Below, one piece after another: positions 53,965-62,297 of a DNA stretch of 64,000 bases (position 1 is its first letter; each line of letters begins with the position of its first letter). The DNA lies in NCBI RefSeq assembly GCF_001570605.1, contig NZ_BBXG01000014.1:124001-188000 (forward strand), in the 5' to 3' direction. The notes under the pieces were generated by a model. It had not been told where the DNA came from. It worked only from the letters and a program-made list of their open reading frames with translations, and searched no databases. The position numbers and the translations under genes were made by a program. Origin of the DNA: Herbidospora cretacea. Lineage in GTDB: Bacteria > Actinomycetota > Actinomycetes > Streptosporangiales > Streptosporangiaceae.

Positions 53965-54390
53965 GCACCTACCGCAATCTCCTGCCCGAGGACCTCGACC
54001 GGCGCGCCCGGTTGATCCGGGGAAAGCCTCGGGAACTGGGCATGATGGCGGGCCCGCAGAACGGCGTCCAGGCGGCGATGTTCGTCGGACACCACGCCCG
54101 GGCCGGTACGAGCAGCGCCATCCTGGATGTTCGCATCAACACCCTGCTCGCCTCCTCCTACGGCGTGCCGGTCGTCCTGGCCAGCGGAGACGAGGCCGCC
54201 TGCGCGGAGTTCAGCGCCCTGGCGCCCCGAGCGGTCACCGTGCCGGTCAAGTGAGCGCTCGGCCAGCACGCCGCCGACACCCTCCACCCGCAAGAGGCAT
54301 GCGAGCGGCTGCAGGCCAGGCGATCGGACTCCAAGACAGCGTCGCGACGATTCCCTTCGCACCGCTCAGGCTGTCAGCGGATAAATGCAC
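53965..54390 (+). pseudogene. Decayed M55 D-aminopeptidase (DppA-like)
   Basis: It begins abruptly at the repeat junction with TYRNLLPEDLDRRARLIRGK and FVGHHARAGTSSAIL, matching DppA proteins, then lacks about 15-20 residues before NTLLASSYGVPVVLASGDEA. After the stop at 54252-54254 (TGA) the next frame continues as ALGQHAADTLHPQEACERL, also DppA-like. The N-terminal metal-binding part is missing. Truncation, internal deletion and frameshift make it non-functional. Confidence 0.7.
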
Positions 54391-54510
54391 AACCACCGCG
54401 TGCTCTTTGGAGCGGTCGGCGCAGGCGCCGACTGCGAATCTCAACGCGATACGAACAGCTACTCGCCTGCGGCACATCCCGCTCAGGCGCGATCTGAAGG
54501 ACCGACACCC

Positions 54511-55341
54511 ATGTTCCGCAAAGCACTCATCGCCGGCCTCGCCACCGTCGCGGCAGCAACCCTGACCGCCACCCCCGCGAGCGCGGCGGCGTACACCTAC
54601 CCCGACACCCACTACCACGAGGCGAACGAGCTCGCCGGCAACCTCAACGCGATCGCCTGGCCCAGCCAGTCGGCCCTCAACACCTACTCCAACTCGACCC
54701 CCCTGCTCACCTGGGGCACCAACGGGATCCCCACCAGCTACCACAACCGGAGCCGCTGCGCGTCGTTCCTGACCGAGATCCTCAAGCACACCTACTCCTG
54801 GGCCACGCCGAGCTACTTCCAGGCGTCCTACGGCAGCACCAGCCCATACGCCGCCGACTACTACGACACCATCAAGGGGGCGTCTGTCTCGGACCACTAC
54901 GCCCGCATCGGAAGCGTCAGCATCCTCCGACAGGGCGACATCATCGCCATCAAGTACCTCGACGGCGGCAGCGGCGGCAGCGGCGAGACCACCGGCCACG
55001 TCATGATCGTCCAGGACAAGCACCTGTACGACCGCGACGGCAACCCAGCCACCACCGAGTGGGCCGTACGCGTGATCGACAGCACCAGCAACCCGCACGG
55101 AGCCGCGCAGACCGCCGGCGCGAACTCCTCCTACATGGCGTACCCGGACACGCGGGCGGTCCCCGACTACGACGGGATCGACGAGGGCGAGGAGTACAAC
55201 GGCGCGGGCCGTGGCTGGATCTTCGTCCAGACCGTGGACAACCGGCCGACCGGCTACTGGTGGGGCGTGAACGAGAGCACCTTCTACCCGGTGTCCAGCC
55301 GCCCGATGGCTTTGGGCCGAATCGTGCAGCAGGACTCGTAG
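54511..55341 (+). CDS. Secreted protein, putative papain-like (CHAP/NlpC-like) fold
   Basis: 276 residues with a signal peptide (MFRKALIAGLATVAAATLTA ... ASAA). A Cys in NRSRCASFLTEILKHTY and a His in ETTGHVMIVQDKHLY, about 95 residues apart, with a basic and Gly-rich linker between, have the order and spacing of Cys-His catalytic pairs in CHAP or NlpC/P60 amidases. No motif is specific enough to be sure. It might cut peptidoglycan. GAAGG lies about 9 bases before ATG 54511. Stand-alone gene within the island. Confidence 0.65.
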   Translation: MFRKALIAGLATVAAATLTATPASAAAYTYPDTHYHEANELAGNLNAIAWPSQSALNTYSNSTPLLTWGTNGIPTSYHNRSRCASFLTEILKHTYSWATPSYFQASYGSTSPYAADYYDTIKGASVSDHYARIGSVSILRQGDIIAIKYLDGGSGGSGETTGHVMIVQDKHLYDRDGNPATTEWAVRVIDSTSNPHGAAQTAGANSSYMAYPDTRAVPDYDGIDEGEEYNGAGRGWIFVQTVDNRPTGYWWGVNESTFYPVSSRPMALGRIVQQDS

Positions 55342-55357
55342 CCCCCGACGCGGACAC

Positions 55358-55450
55358 CAGGTGGGGATGGGCGGGACCGCTGAAGCCGGAGCGCCGATGC
55401 TCACCGCCAGGTGGCCGTTGTTCCGGCGCGGTGGCGCCGGAGTCGCAGCC
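55358..55450 (+). repeat. Diverged repeat copy (pairs with 60321-60446)
   Basis: Shares an 18-bp identical core (CCGATGCTCACCGCCAGG) and a 17-bp identical core (GCGCGGTGGCGCCGGAG), with good similarity between them, with the other copy, which carries about 33 extra bases. No gene is recognised in it. The two copies may be remnants of one module. Confidence 0.5.
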
Positions 55451-55553
55451 GGGTCTGGAGAAGTCGTACAAGGAACTGCGTGTGTCGCGTGGCATGGACT
55501 TCGAGATGGCAGGACGCCCGGGCGGGCTTGACAGCCGCGGCGCGCGGTTGCAT

Positions 55554-55577
55554 GGTTAGTTACACATGTAGCTAACC
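55554..55577. promoter_or_regulatory. Operator of the GntR/ABC operon (GGTTAG-N12-CTAACC)
   Basis: GGTTAG(T)TACA-CA-TGTA(G)CTAACC: 11-bp arms with one mismatch around a 2-bp centre. A TTGACA (55528-55533) lies upstream with a -10-like stretch overlapping the palindrome, and ATG 55599 follows by 21 bp. It fits a GntR (YtrA-type) autoregulatory site; the nature of the ligand is unknown. Confidence 0.7.
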
Positions 55578-55598
55578 AGTTGGGCGGCTAAGCCAACG

Positions 55599-55973
55599 AT
55601 GGACGACGACCGACCGATCTTCCTTCAGATCGCCGAACTGATCGAGAACTCCATCATCGACGGGTCGCTGGTGGAGGAGGCCCAGGTCCCGTCCACCAAC
55701 GAGCTTGCCGCCTTTCACCGGATCAACCCGGCCACCGCGGCCAAGGGCGTCAACCAACTCGTGTCGGAGGGAACGCTCTACAAGCGGCGCGGCATCGGCA
55801 TGTTCGTCGCCGAGGGCGCCCGGGCCAGGCTGCGCGAGCGGCGACGGGAACGGTTCACCGAACAGTACGTGGAACCCCTGCTCGCCGAGGCCCGCAAGCT
55901 CGGCATCGGCCACGACGAGCTGATGAAGATGATCGATTCATCCGGTGCGGTTGTCGGAAGGGACCTGGGATGA
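55599..55973 (+). CDS. GntR family regulator, YtrA subfamily
   Basis: 124 residues, short as usual for YtrA-type regulators that lack a ligand domain. The winged HTH reads IFLQIAELIENSIIDGSLVE and VPSTNELAAFHRINPATAAK. The C-terminal tail is a dimerisation helix (EQYVEPLLAEARKLGIGHDE). Coupled by ATGA to the ABC ATPase gene. In bacilli and streptomycetes this layout is induced by wall-active peptides or other stress and regulates its own exporter. Confidence 0.93.
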   Translation: MDDDRPIFLQIAELIENSIIDGSLVEEAQVPSTNELAAFHRINPATAAKGVNQLVSEGTLYKRRGIGMFVAEGARARLRERRRERFTEQYVEPLLAEARKLGIGHDELMKMIDSSGAVVGRDLG

Positions 55974-56875
55974 CGGCGGTGGCAACCGCACACGGGCTGA
56001 CCAAGCGCTTCGGTGACGTCACGGCGCTCGACGACGTGAGCTTCGCGCTGGCCGAGCACACGATCTACGGCCTGCTCGGGCGCAACGGAGCGGGCAAGAC
56101 CACCCTGATGCAGATCCTCACCGGGCAGGCGTTCCCGTCGTCGGGGAACGTGTCGGTCTTCGACGCGCCCCCGGTGGAGAACCCGGCCGTCCTGTCGAAG
56201 GTCTGCTTCGTCCGGGAGAGCCAGCGCTACCCCCACGTCTACACCGTGGGCCACGTCTTTCGCACCGCACGCCGGCTGTTCGCGAACTGGGACGACACGT
56301 TCGCGCACAGCCTCGCCGCGGACTTCCAGCTACCGGCCGGGCGGCTGGTCCGCAGGCTCTCGCGGGGCATGCTGTCGGCCCTCGGCGTGACCGTGGGGCT
56401 GGCCGCGCGGGCGCCCCTGACGTTCTTCGACGAGCCGTACCTCGGGCTCGACCCGGCCGCCCGGCAGCTTTTCTACGACCGCCTGCTCGCCGACTACGCC
56501 GAGCATCCCCGCACCGTGGTGCTGTCCACCCATCTCATCGACGAGGTGAGCGATCTGGTCGAGCGGGTGCTGCTCATCGACCGTGGCCGGCTGCTGCTCG
56601 ACGAGGACGCCGACGACCTGCGCGGGCGAGCGGTGGCGGCCACCGGACGGGCGGAGGCCGTGGACGGGTTCGCCGCCGGACGCACCGAGTTGCACCGCGA
56701 GCGGTTGAGCGGCCTGATCCGGGCGACCGTCCTCGATGGGCTGGGACCGCAGGCGAAGGCGCTCGCGCAGACGCTGAACGTCGAGCTGGAGCCGCTGTCG
56801 CTGCAGCAACTCGTGGTCCGCCTGACCGTACCGCCGACGACAACGGCGCCGACGGACCGGGAGGCCGCCCGATGA
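55970..56875 (+). CDS. ABC transporter ATP-binding protein
   Basis: 301 residues. Walker A LLGRNGAGKTTLMQI, signature VRRLSRGMLSALG (degenerate: LSRGM instead of LSGGQ), Walker B LTFFDEPYLGLDP, H-loop VVLSTHLIDEV. YtrB-like ATPase. Overlaps the GntR and permease genes by 4 bp each, so the three products are made together as an exporter or lipid transporter. Confidence 0.93.
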   Translation: MTAVATAHGLTKRFGDVTALDDVSFALAEHTIYGLLGRNGAGKTTLMQILTGQAFPSSGNVSVFDAPPVENPAVLSKVCFVRESQRYPHVYTVGHVFRTARRLFANWDDTFAHSLAADFQLPAGRLVRRLSRGMLSALGVTVGLAARAPLTFFDEPYLGLDPAARQLFYDRLLADYAEHPRTVVLSTHLIDEVSDLVERVLLIDRGRLLLDEDADDLRGRAVAATGRAEAVDGFAAGRTELHRERLSGLIRATVLDGLGPQAKALAQTLNVELEPLSLQQLVVRLTVPPTTTAPTDREAAR

Positions 56876-57567
56876 ACCGCATCCGTCAGGTGGCCCGTCT
56901 CCAGATGCCGGCCTGGCCGCAGATCGTGGGCTGGACGTGGGGCATAACGGCCGTCGCGTTCGGCGTCAACCTGCTGAGCGTCATGGCGAACCACGACCCG
57001 GGCGACGGCGTGACGACCACCGGCGGCGTGGTCAGCCTGTGCGGCGGCGCGATCGGAATGGCCACCGTCTCGGTCACCCAGATCTTCCCGTACGCGCTGG
57101 GCATCAGCGTGACCCGCCGGGAGTTCTACCTGGCCTGGTCGCTGCTCGCGGTCGTCCAGTCGGTGCTCTACGCGCTGGTGCTCTGCCTGCTGCGCGCCGT
57201 GGAACAGGCCACCGGCTACTGGGGGTGGGGGATGCGCTTCTTCGGCCTGCCGTTCATGGATGACGCCAACCCGGTGCTGCTCCTGCTCGGGTACGCGGTA
57301 CCCATGCTGGTCCTGACCCACCTCGGGATCCTGCTCGGCACGTTGTACCTGCGCTGGGGCACCACCGGCGTCCTCGCCGGCCTCACCCTGACGTTCACAG
57401 CGCTCGGGCTGGCCGCCACGCTGATCACGTGGACCCGGCAATGGCACGCGATCGGCCGCTGGTTGCTCGACCAGTCCCCCACGGCTCTGCTCGCCGGCTG
57501 GCCCGTCCTGGTGGCCGCCGCGTTCGCGGTCGGCGGGTACAGGCTCATCCGCCGTGCCACGGCGTAG
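56872..57567 (+). CDS. ABC transporter permease, YtrC/ABC-2-like
   Basis: 231 residues with six hydrophobic segments (for example VGWTWGITAVAFGVNLLSVM, FPYALGISVTRREFYLAWSL, AVPMLVLTHLGILLGTLYLR). The conserved loop GISVTRREFYLAW is typical of ABC-2 permeases linked to YtrA regulators. It forms the transporter with the preceding ATPase. The substrate is not predictable. Confidence 0.88.
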   Translation: MNRIRQVARLQMPAWPQIVGWTWGITAVAFGVNLLSVMANHDPGDGVTTTGGVVSLCGGAIGMATVSVTQIFPYALGISVTRREFYLAWSLLAVVQSVLYALVLCLLRAVEQATGYWGWGMRFFGLPFMDDANPVLLLLGYAVPMLVLTHLGILLGTLYLRWGTTGVLAGLTLTFTALGLAATLITWTRQWHAIGRWLLDQSPTALLAGWPVLVAAAFAVGGYRLIRRATA

Positions 57568-57671
57568 GCGCGGCGGGCACTCGGCCGCTCCGGACAACGC
57601 GAACGCCGACTCCGCCGTGATGGGCCGCCAGATCGTCAGCCCTGTCCGCCCTCGTCCTTGGGAGAGATGCA

Positions 57672-57887
57672 ATGACGAACGACAACACGCCCCCGCCCGC
57701 CGCAGGTCTCGGGATCTGGATCGCATTCGGCGCCGCCTTCGGCCTCCTCGTCGGCGTCGTGGTCGGGGGTCTCTTCGACAACCTCACTTACGGAATGGGG
57801 CTGGGTTCGTTCTTCGGCCCAGGCCTTGGTGTGGCCGCCTGGGCCGTCTTCATCGCGCCGCGAAGGAATGCCCGCCGCGACTCCTGA
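57672..57887 (+). CDS. Small membrane protein of unknown function
   Basis: 71 residues: Pro-rich start (MTNDNTPPPAAGLG), two short helices (WIAFGAAFGLLVGVVVGGLF and LGSFFGPGLGVAAWAVFIAP) and a basic tail. GGGAGA lies about 5 bases before the ATG. It follows the ABC permease by 104 bp on the same strand and may be a small accessory subunit, though it could be independent. Confidence 0.75.
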   Translation: MTNDNTPPPAAGLGIWIAFGAAFGLLVGVVVGGLFDNLTYGMGLGSFFGPGLGVAAWAVFIAPRRNARRDS

Positions 57888-57950
57888 GCGTCGCGCCCGA
57901 GTATCGGCTACGGCGCCGTAGGCGCCGGCGATGGTGTTGATCCACGTTCT

Positions 57951-58370
57951 TTACGGTGCGGACCTGTGCTGCACCTCGGGGGCGGGCAGACGCAGCGGCT
58001 CGACCCGTTTGGTCGGATCTCCAGAAGGCGGTAGTCCGGCCGGGGCGTGCGCGGTGATCCAGGAGAACAAGGCTGAGACGTGCGCCAGGTGGTTGTTCAC
58101 CGTCGCCGGTGCCATGCCCGTCGCTCGACCGGTCGCGGTCTGTTCCACTCCGGCGGCGAGGTGGCCGCGCCAGGCGGTCACCTCCCGGGCGGTGACCGCC
58201 GAGATCCGTTCATGGGCCTCGATCCACAGCCGGAACCGCTGCAGATGCCGGGCGATCTTCCCTTGGACCTCCGCTGAACGGACCCCGCGCACCGCCAGAT
58301 CCAGATACCGCTCGATCCATTTCTCCAGGCCGTCGTCAGCCACAGCTAGGCGGCCCGGCAGGCCGATCAC
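57951..58370 (-). pseudogene. Truncated tyrosine recombinase (N-terminal SAM-like domain only)
   Basis: 139 residues. GLEKWIERYLDLAVRGVRSA, VTAREVTAWRGHLAAGVEQT and VNNHLAHVSALFSWITAHAP are the core-binding domain of phage-type integrases. The frame ends just after it (LRLPAPEVQHRSAP), so the catalytic Arg-His-Arg-Tyr domain is absent. Start GTG 58370. It marks a former mobile element within the island. Confidence 0.8.
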
Positions 58371-58488
58371 CTTTCGTGAAGTGATTTCGCGGCGATCCTG
58401 ACCGCGCTCAGCGGGCCCCCGAGATTCTCATAGCGGCCGCCCTGGCCGACTTCCCGCTCGCCTGCCTGCCCTTCCTCGATGCTCCGCC

Positions 58489-58508
58489 AGCTCCGCGCTC
58501 GCGGAGCT
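58489..58508 (-). terminator. 9-bp perfect hairpin after the DUF6461 gene
   Basis: AGCTCCGCG-CT-CGCGGAGCT, 7 bp downstream of the DUF6461 stop on the minus strand. A likely terminator for that gene. Confidence 0.6.
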
Positions 58509-58515
58509 CTGATCC

Positions 58516-59583
58516 TCACGCGTTCTCGCCCGTGGCCAGGAAGTAGGCGACCGAGCCGAGGGCGTGGTGCCGGGCGATGTCACCGTTCTCCTGGCTGAGA
58601 TAGGTGCCACCGGTCGTGTTGGTGATCTCCAGCGCCTGATCGGCGAGGTCCTGGGCGGGAGTCAGCGCCAGGATCAGGATCTCCGCCGCCGTCGCCTTGA
58701 TCCGCCACCGGCCGTAGGTGGTGTCATGGCCGGGGTACGGACTGTCCTCCCTGCTCTCCTCGGGCCAGGACTCGTAGGCCTCCCACATCCGTGCCGTGCA
58801 GTCGTCCTGGAGTGCGCGAAGACGGGTCGCGACCTCAGCCGAATGCCCCCTGTCCGTGATCAGGGCCAGGGCCTCCTCGACGGCGGGTCCGTCGAGGCCC
58901 GCCGTGGCCACGGCCATGGTGGCGGCGATGAGGACGATCTCCGGAAGCCTGGCGGGCGTGGGTTCGGCGATGATCTGGGCGATGCGCGGGTCGGTCTCGG
59001 CGATGGAGCGCATCCTCGCGTCGATCCGCAGGGCCGGGGCCCGCCGGACGGTCATCGGGCGCAGCCAGTGGAGGGAGTGAGAGGCGGCCAGCCAGTCGGC
59101 GTCGATCACGATGCCGGACAGGTGCCCGGCCACGGCGAACGCGGCGGCCATCCAGTCGGCGTCCCAGTCGGCCGCGCTCACCGGGAGCGCGTCGATCCAG
59201 TCCCGGCCGTGGGCTCCCTCCAGGTCCTGGGCGTCGAAACTCGCCACGACCTCGCCGTCTCTCACGTAGCTGACGAACGTGGACCTGTTGACGGTCCAGG
59301 CCACCCGGTACGCCTCGCCCTCGGCAGCGGCTTCGCACAACAACGTCTGGCTCAGGCCGCGGAACGCGAACGGCTCGATCAGCACGGCCCACTCCCCGTG
59401 GCGTGCCACCAGGGCCACGCCGGTGGCGTCGTCGGGCAGGTCCTCCGGGGCGATGCCGAACAGGCCGTCAAGGGTCTCCGGTTCCGACACGAGGGGGTGC
59501 CCGCCGAACACCCGGACCGCCTGGTCGAGATCGCCGGTCCTGATCCAGGTGAGACAGGCGGTCTCGGCGTCGATCTTGGTCAT
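58516..59583 (-). CDS. DUF6461 family protein
   Basis: 355 residues, no signal peptide. The N terminus TWIRTGDLDQAVRVFGGHPL and the block WAVLIEPFAFRGLSQTLLCE, VAWTVNRSTFVSYVRDGEV are typical of actinobacterial DUF6461 proteins, which occur in many copies and often near mobile or competition genes. GGAG lies 7 bases before ATG 59583. Function unknown. The neighbouring small membrane-type protein may be its partner. Confidence 0.8.
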   Translation of the reverse strand: MTKIDAETACLTWIRTGDLDQAVRVFGGHPLVSEPETLDGLFGIAPEDLPDDATGVALVARHGEWAVLIEPFAFRGLSQTLLCEAAAEGEAYRVAWTVNRSTFVSYVRDGEVVASFDAQDLEGAHGRDWIDALPVSAADWDADWMAAAFAVAGHLSGIVIDADWLAASHSLHWLRPMTVRRAPALRIDARMRSIAETDPRIAQIIAEPTPARLPEIVLIAATMAVATAGLDGPAVEEALALITDRGHSAEVATRLRALQDDCTARMWEAYESWPEESREDSPYPGHDTTYGRWRIKATAAEILILALTPAQDLADQALEITNTTGGTYLSQENGDIARHHALGSVAYFLATGENA

Positions 59584-59653
59584 GGAAATGCTCCGCAAAT
59601 AGAAGAGTGAGGGCGGCGATGAAGCCGCCCTCAGACCACCGCGCACACGGCGA

Positions 59654-60130
59654 TCACGTGCGAAAAGCTGCCGCTCCAGGGGAACGCGACACCGACAGCC
59701 CGCCCCCGCCATCAAAGACGCCCGCCCGCGCGGGCGATCCCTGCCCCGGCCCGGAAGGGGAACCGGTGTCCAGGGCGCCAGCGGCGGGGATGCCGGGGAT
59801 TTCGGGAGCGTCGGCGCTGGCGGGCGGGGGCCGTCTGGCCCACAGCACGATGCCCACCACCAAAGGTGCTGCGGCCAAGAGCACCGCAGCCAGATCAGCC
59901 ACATTGACGCTGTCCTTGACGTCCAAAGGTCCGGACACCACGACGATCAGCACGGCCACCCCGGCCACCGCGACGACCACGGCCGCGATCCGCCGGCCTC
60001 TCCCGCTCCCCACCCGCTCATCGTCGCCGCTACCGCACCTACCGGCAGCACATGCGCACAAATCGTGATCAGGAACGCGCCGACCCCCACAAGCGGCCGA
60101 CAACCGATGATGCAAGCCCGATCGATGCAT
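59654..60130 (-). CDS. Small membrane protein of unknown function
   Basis: 158 residues from ATG 60130 (AAGGG 6 bases upstream). A basic Cys-containing N terminus is followed by two helices (AAVVVAVAGVAVLIVVVSGP and DLAAVLLAAAPLVVGIVLWA) and a long Pro/Gly-rich tail. Such two-helix proteins with disordered tails are common beside DUF6461 or other conflict genes. Low confidence because the N terminus and tail look unconstrained. Confidence 0.45.
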   Translation of the reverse strand: MHRSGLHHRLSAACGGRRVPDHDLCACAAGRCGSGDDERVGSGRGRRIAAVVVAVAGVAVLIVVVSGPLDVKDSVNVADLAAVLLAAAPLVVGIVLWARRPPPASADAPEIPGIPAAGALDTGSPSGPGQGSPARAGVFDGGGGLSVSRSPGAAAFRT

Positions 60131-60136
60131 GCTCAT

Positions 60137-60725
60137 CCCTTCTCAGGGAGCCTTGAGGCCGCGCCCAGATCCGCCGCTGCCTCCTCAGCGCTGCCGGACG
60201 GTGGACGGGATCGAGCACCTCGCTGACCTTGTCGATCTCGCCGATCTCGTGGGAGCTACGTCTCGCAGCGGGCCCACCACCTTTACGGTGTCGGGGCCGT
60301 TCGCGTTCACCGACCAGGCCCATCTGGAGATGGGCGGGGCCGCCGGGATCCGGAACTCCGATGCTCACCGCCAGGCTCCTGCGGCTGTGATACGTCGGCG
60401 TGGCCAAGTGGCCCGTCATGCCGCGCGGTGGCGCCGGAGCCGCCGCCGTGGCGCTCCCCGCCGGCCGGCGGTGAGGCCGATGCCGTGTTCTTCGCCCCTC
60501 TCGTTCCTCACCGGCCTCGCCCAGGTCGAGCCTGCGGATCAGCACCGGGCCGTGGTGGTCCCGCTCGGCTCGGCTCGCGTGGGTGAGGTCCGCGGGGTTG
60601 AGGTCCGCGCCGCTGGTTTCTCGAAGAACGGCAGCGCGTTAACCTACGCCCGGATGCGGTCGAGTCGTCGCCAACTGCCCACCAACCGTAGAAGGCGCCG
60701 CATCGCCGACATGTGGAGGGCGTGC
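60137..60725. other. 589 bp without a convincing gene; remnants only
   Basis: Reading frames in both directions are long only because of GC content. The plus frame contains a short coding-like patch (IEHLADLVDLADLVGATSRS) and then a diverged repeat copy at 60321-60446. I see no complete gene here; it looks like decayed sequence. Confidence 0.5.
60321..60446 (+). repeat. Diverged repeat copy (pairs with 55358-55450)
   Basis: Same cores as the left copy: CCGATGCTCACCGCCAGG and GCGCGGTGGCGCCGGAG, here separated by about 33 additional bases. It is the second piece of evidence for internal duplication in the island, independent of the 158-bp outer repeats. Confidence 0.5.
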
Positions 60726-61955
60726 GTGGTCGCACTGCGGACGGTACGGATGCCGGGACAGGTGTGGGGCTTGGCGGCGCCCGGCCAGTCCGGTCCGCTC
60801 TTCGTGACCAGCTATCGTGGCCGCGATCTGCTGGGAACGGTGCTCACCGCGCTGGATGTCTCCGGACAGGTTCTCTGGAAGCGGGAGTTCGAGGGCCATC
60901 CCGGCCCTCCGCGAGTCAGCAGCGACACCGGGAACGTCTGGATCACCCATCGAACGCCGGGCCATGACGTGGTCTGTGAGATCGACGCCTCGGGCACCGT
61001 TGTCCAGACGATCGCACCGATGTGTGAGCGAAGCGAGCGGCTCTGCGCGTTCGCGGTGCTCGGGCAGCGGGTCATCACCGCATGGCTCCGGGTCGAGCGC
61101 GGACGACTGGCCCTTGCTGGTCGCGCTCCCCGGATCGCGCTTCACGACAACGACGGCGGGATCCACTGGTCCACCCCCACCGCTCTGGACAAGATCTCTT
61201 ACCCAGGAGTCGTCGAAGCCGGCGTCCATACAGATGGGGAGGTTCGGCCGATGCGGTCCTGGTCGCCGCGCTCTATCCGGGCTCACCACCCGACACCGCT
61301 GATGGTCGCGGGAGATCGGGTGGCGGCCACGTTCGGCGATGACAGCAGCGGCATCGCCGTCACGTTCTTCCTCGATACCAGGGACGGGCGCCTGATCGCG
61401 GCCACACCACCGGGGCCGACCGGGCACAAGGCGATCCTTGGCCCCGGTGAGTTCCTCATCGGCTCGCAAGGCTACGGAGCGTTCTCCACCAGCCACTACA
61501 ACGCGGACGGCACGGTCGTGCGCCGATGGCCCACGCACACGATGCCGCTCATCGACAGCCAGGGCAGCATCCGCGGACCGGAGTTCGAGAACGTGACGCC
61601 GTCGCGTTCGCACTTCGTTGCCCTCGAACCGGACGGCGCCGTACGCAAGGGCCTGCACCTGCCGGGCTACTACACCTCCCACCCGGTCCTGGACCGCGAG
61701 GGCACGGCGGTCTTCTGGCGTGATGGCCGGCTCCTGGCCATCACGGCCGAGCTTCAGCCACGACAGCTGCTCGCATCTCCGGATGACCAGCGCAACGTCA
61801 TGAGCCGTACCGTCCTGCTCGAACGCGGGCAGATCGCGTTCGCTCTGGGTGACGAGCTTGTGCTGGTGTCAGACACGGGGCTGAGCGCCATGAACGATGG
61901 GCCCTGGCCGTGCGCCGACGGAGGGCTGCACGGCAATCCGGTACAGGCGAATTGA
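60726..61955 (+). CDS. PQQ/WD-like beta-propeller protein
   Basis: 409 residues of repeated four-strand blades (VWGLAAPGQSGPLFVTSYRG, GTVLTALDVSGQVLWKREFE, ISYPGVVEAGV, HPVLDREGTAVFWRDGRL), which resembles PQQ-binding-like propellers without enzymatic motifs. No signal peptide, so cytoplasmic and probably a binding platform. GTG 60726 is preferred because TGGAGGG ends 5 bases upstream; ATG 60711 is an alternative. The role in the island is unknown. Confidence 0.75.
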   Translation: MVALRTVRMPGQVWGLAAPGQSGPLFVTSYRGRDLLGTVLTALDVSGQVLWKREFEGHPGPPRVSSDTGNVWITHRTPGHDVVCEIDASGTVVQTIAPMCERSERLCAFAVLGQRVITAWLRVERGRLALAGRAPRIALHDNDGGIHWSTPTALDKISYPGVVEAGVHTDGEVRPMRSWSPRSIRAHHPTPLMVAGDRVAATFGDDSSGIAVTFFLDTRDGRLIAATPPGPTGHKAILGPGEFLIGSQGYGAFSTSHYNADGTVVRRWPTHTMPLIDSQGSIRGPEFENVTPSRSHFVALEPDGAVRKGLHLPGYYTSHPVLDREGTAVFWRDGRLLAITAELQPRQLLASPDDQRNVMSRTVLLERGQIAFALGDELVLVSDTGLSAMNDGPWPCADGGLHGNPVQAN

Positions 61956-62048
61956 CGACACCCAAGGAGCGCTGATCTGCCCGCCATCATCAACGGCTCT
62001 GTCGCCGATTCGGTGGTGACCAAACGTCTGGCTGCGTCACAGTGAGTC

Positions 62049-62153
62049 GTGATTGATCTTGATGAGCTGGTCGGCGTGGTGTTCTCGGGTTCATCGCCGC
62101 TGGTGGTGACGGACATCGGAGCGGATCCGCGTGCGGGCGCGACCAGGCGTTGA
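62049..62153 (+). pseudogene. Possible ISL3-family transposase N-terminal remnant
   Basis: About 34 codons from GTG 62049 read IDLDELVGVVFSGSSPLVVT then DIGADPRAGATRR and stop. This is similar in layout to the first residues of ISL3 transposases (a Leu-Asp-Glu-Leu start followed by Phe-Pro and Val-x-Asp). No inverted repeats or catalytic part remain. The rest of the 342-bp gap (61956-62297) holds nothing else recognisable. Confidence 0.35.
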
Positions 62154-62297
62154 AGAACCTCGGGAGCGCAGTGCGGGAAAGGTGACGGTGACGGGTAGCT
62201 TCCTCACGATCGGACTACTCGCCACCGTCTCACCGCGCGACCGCCGTGAATAAACACCCCGCGAGAGCCCGCACGACTGGAGGGAAGGGGAACCGGC

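Noticed and set aside
53880-54362. Minus-strand frame ending in AYAVAAVMVVVRG at the left repeat
   Set aside because: It is only the duplicated tail of the mannosyltransferase gene read into unrelated sequence, not a separate gene.
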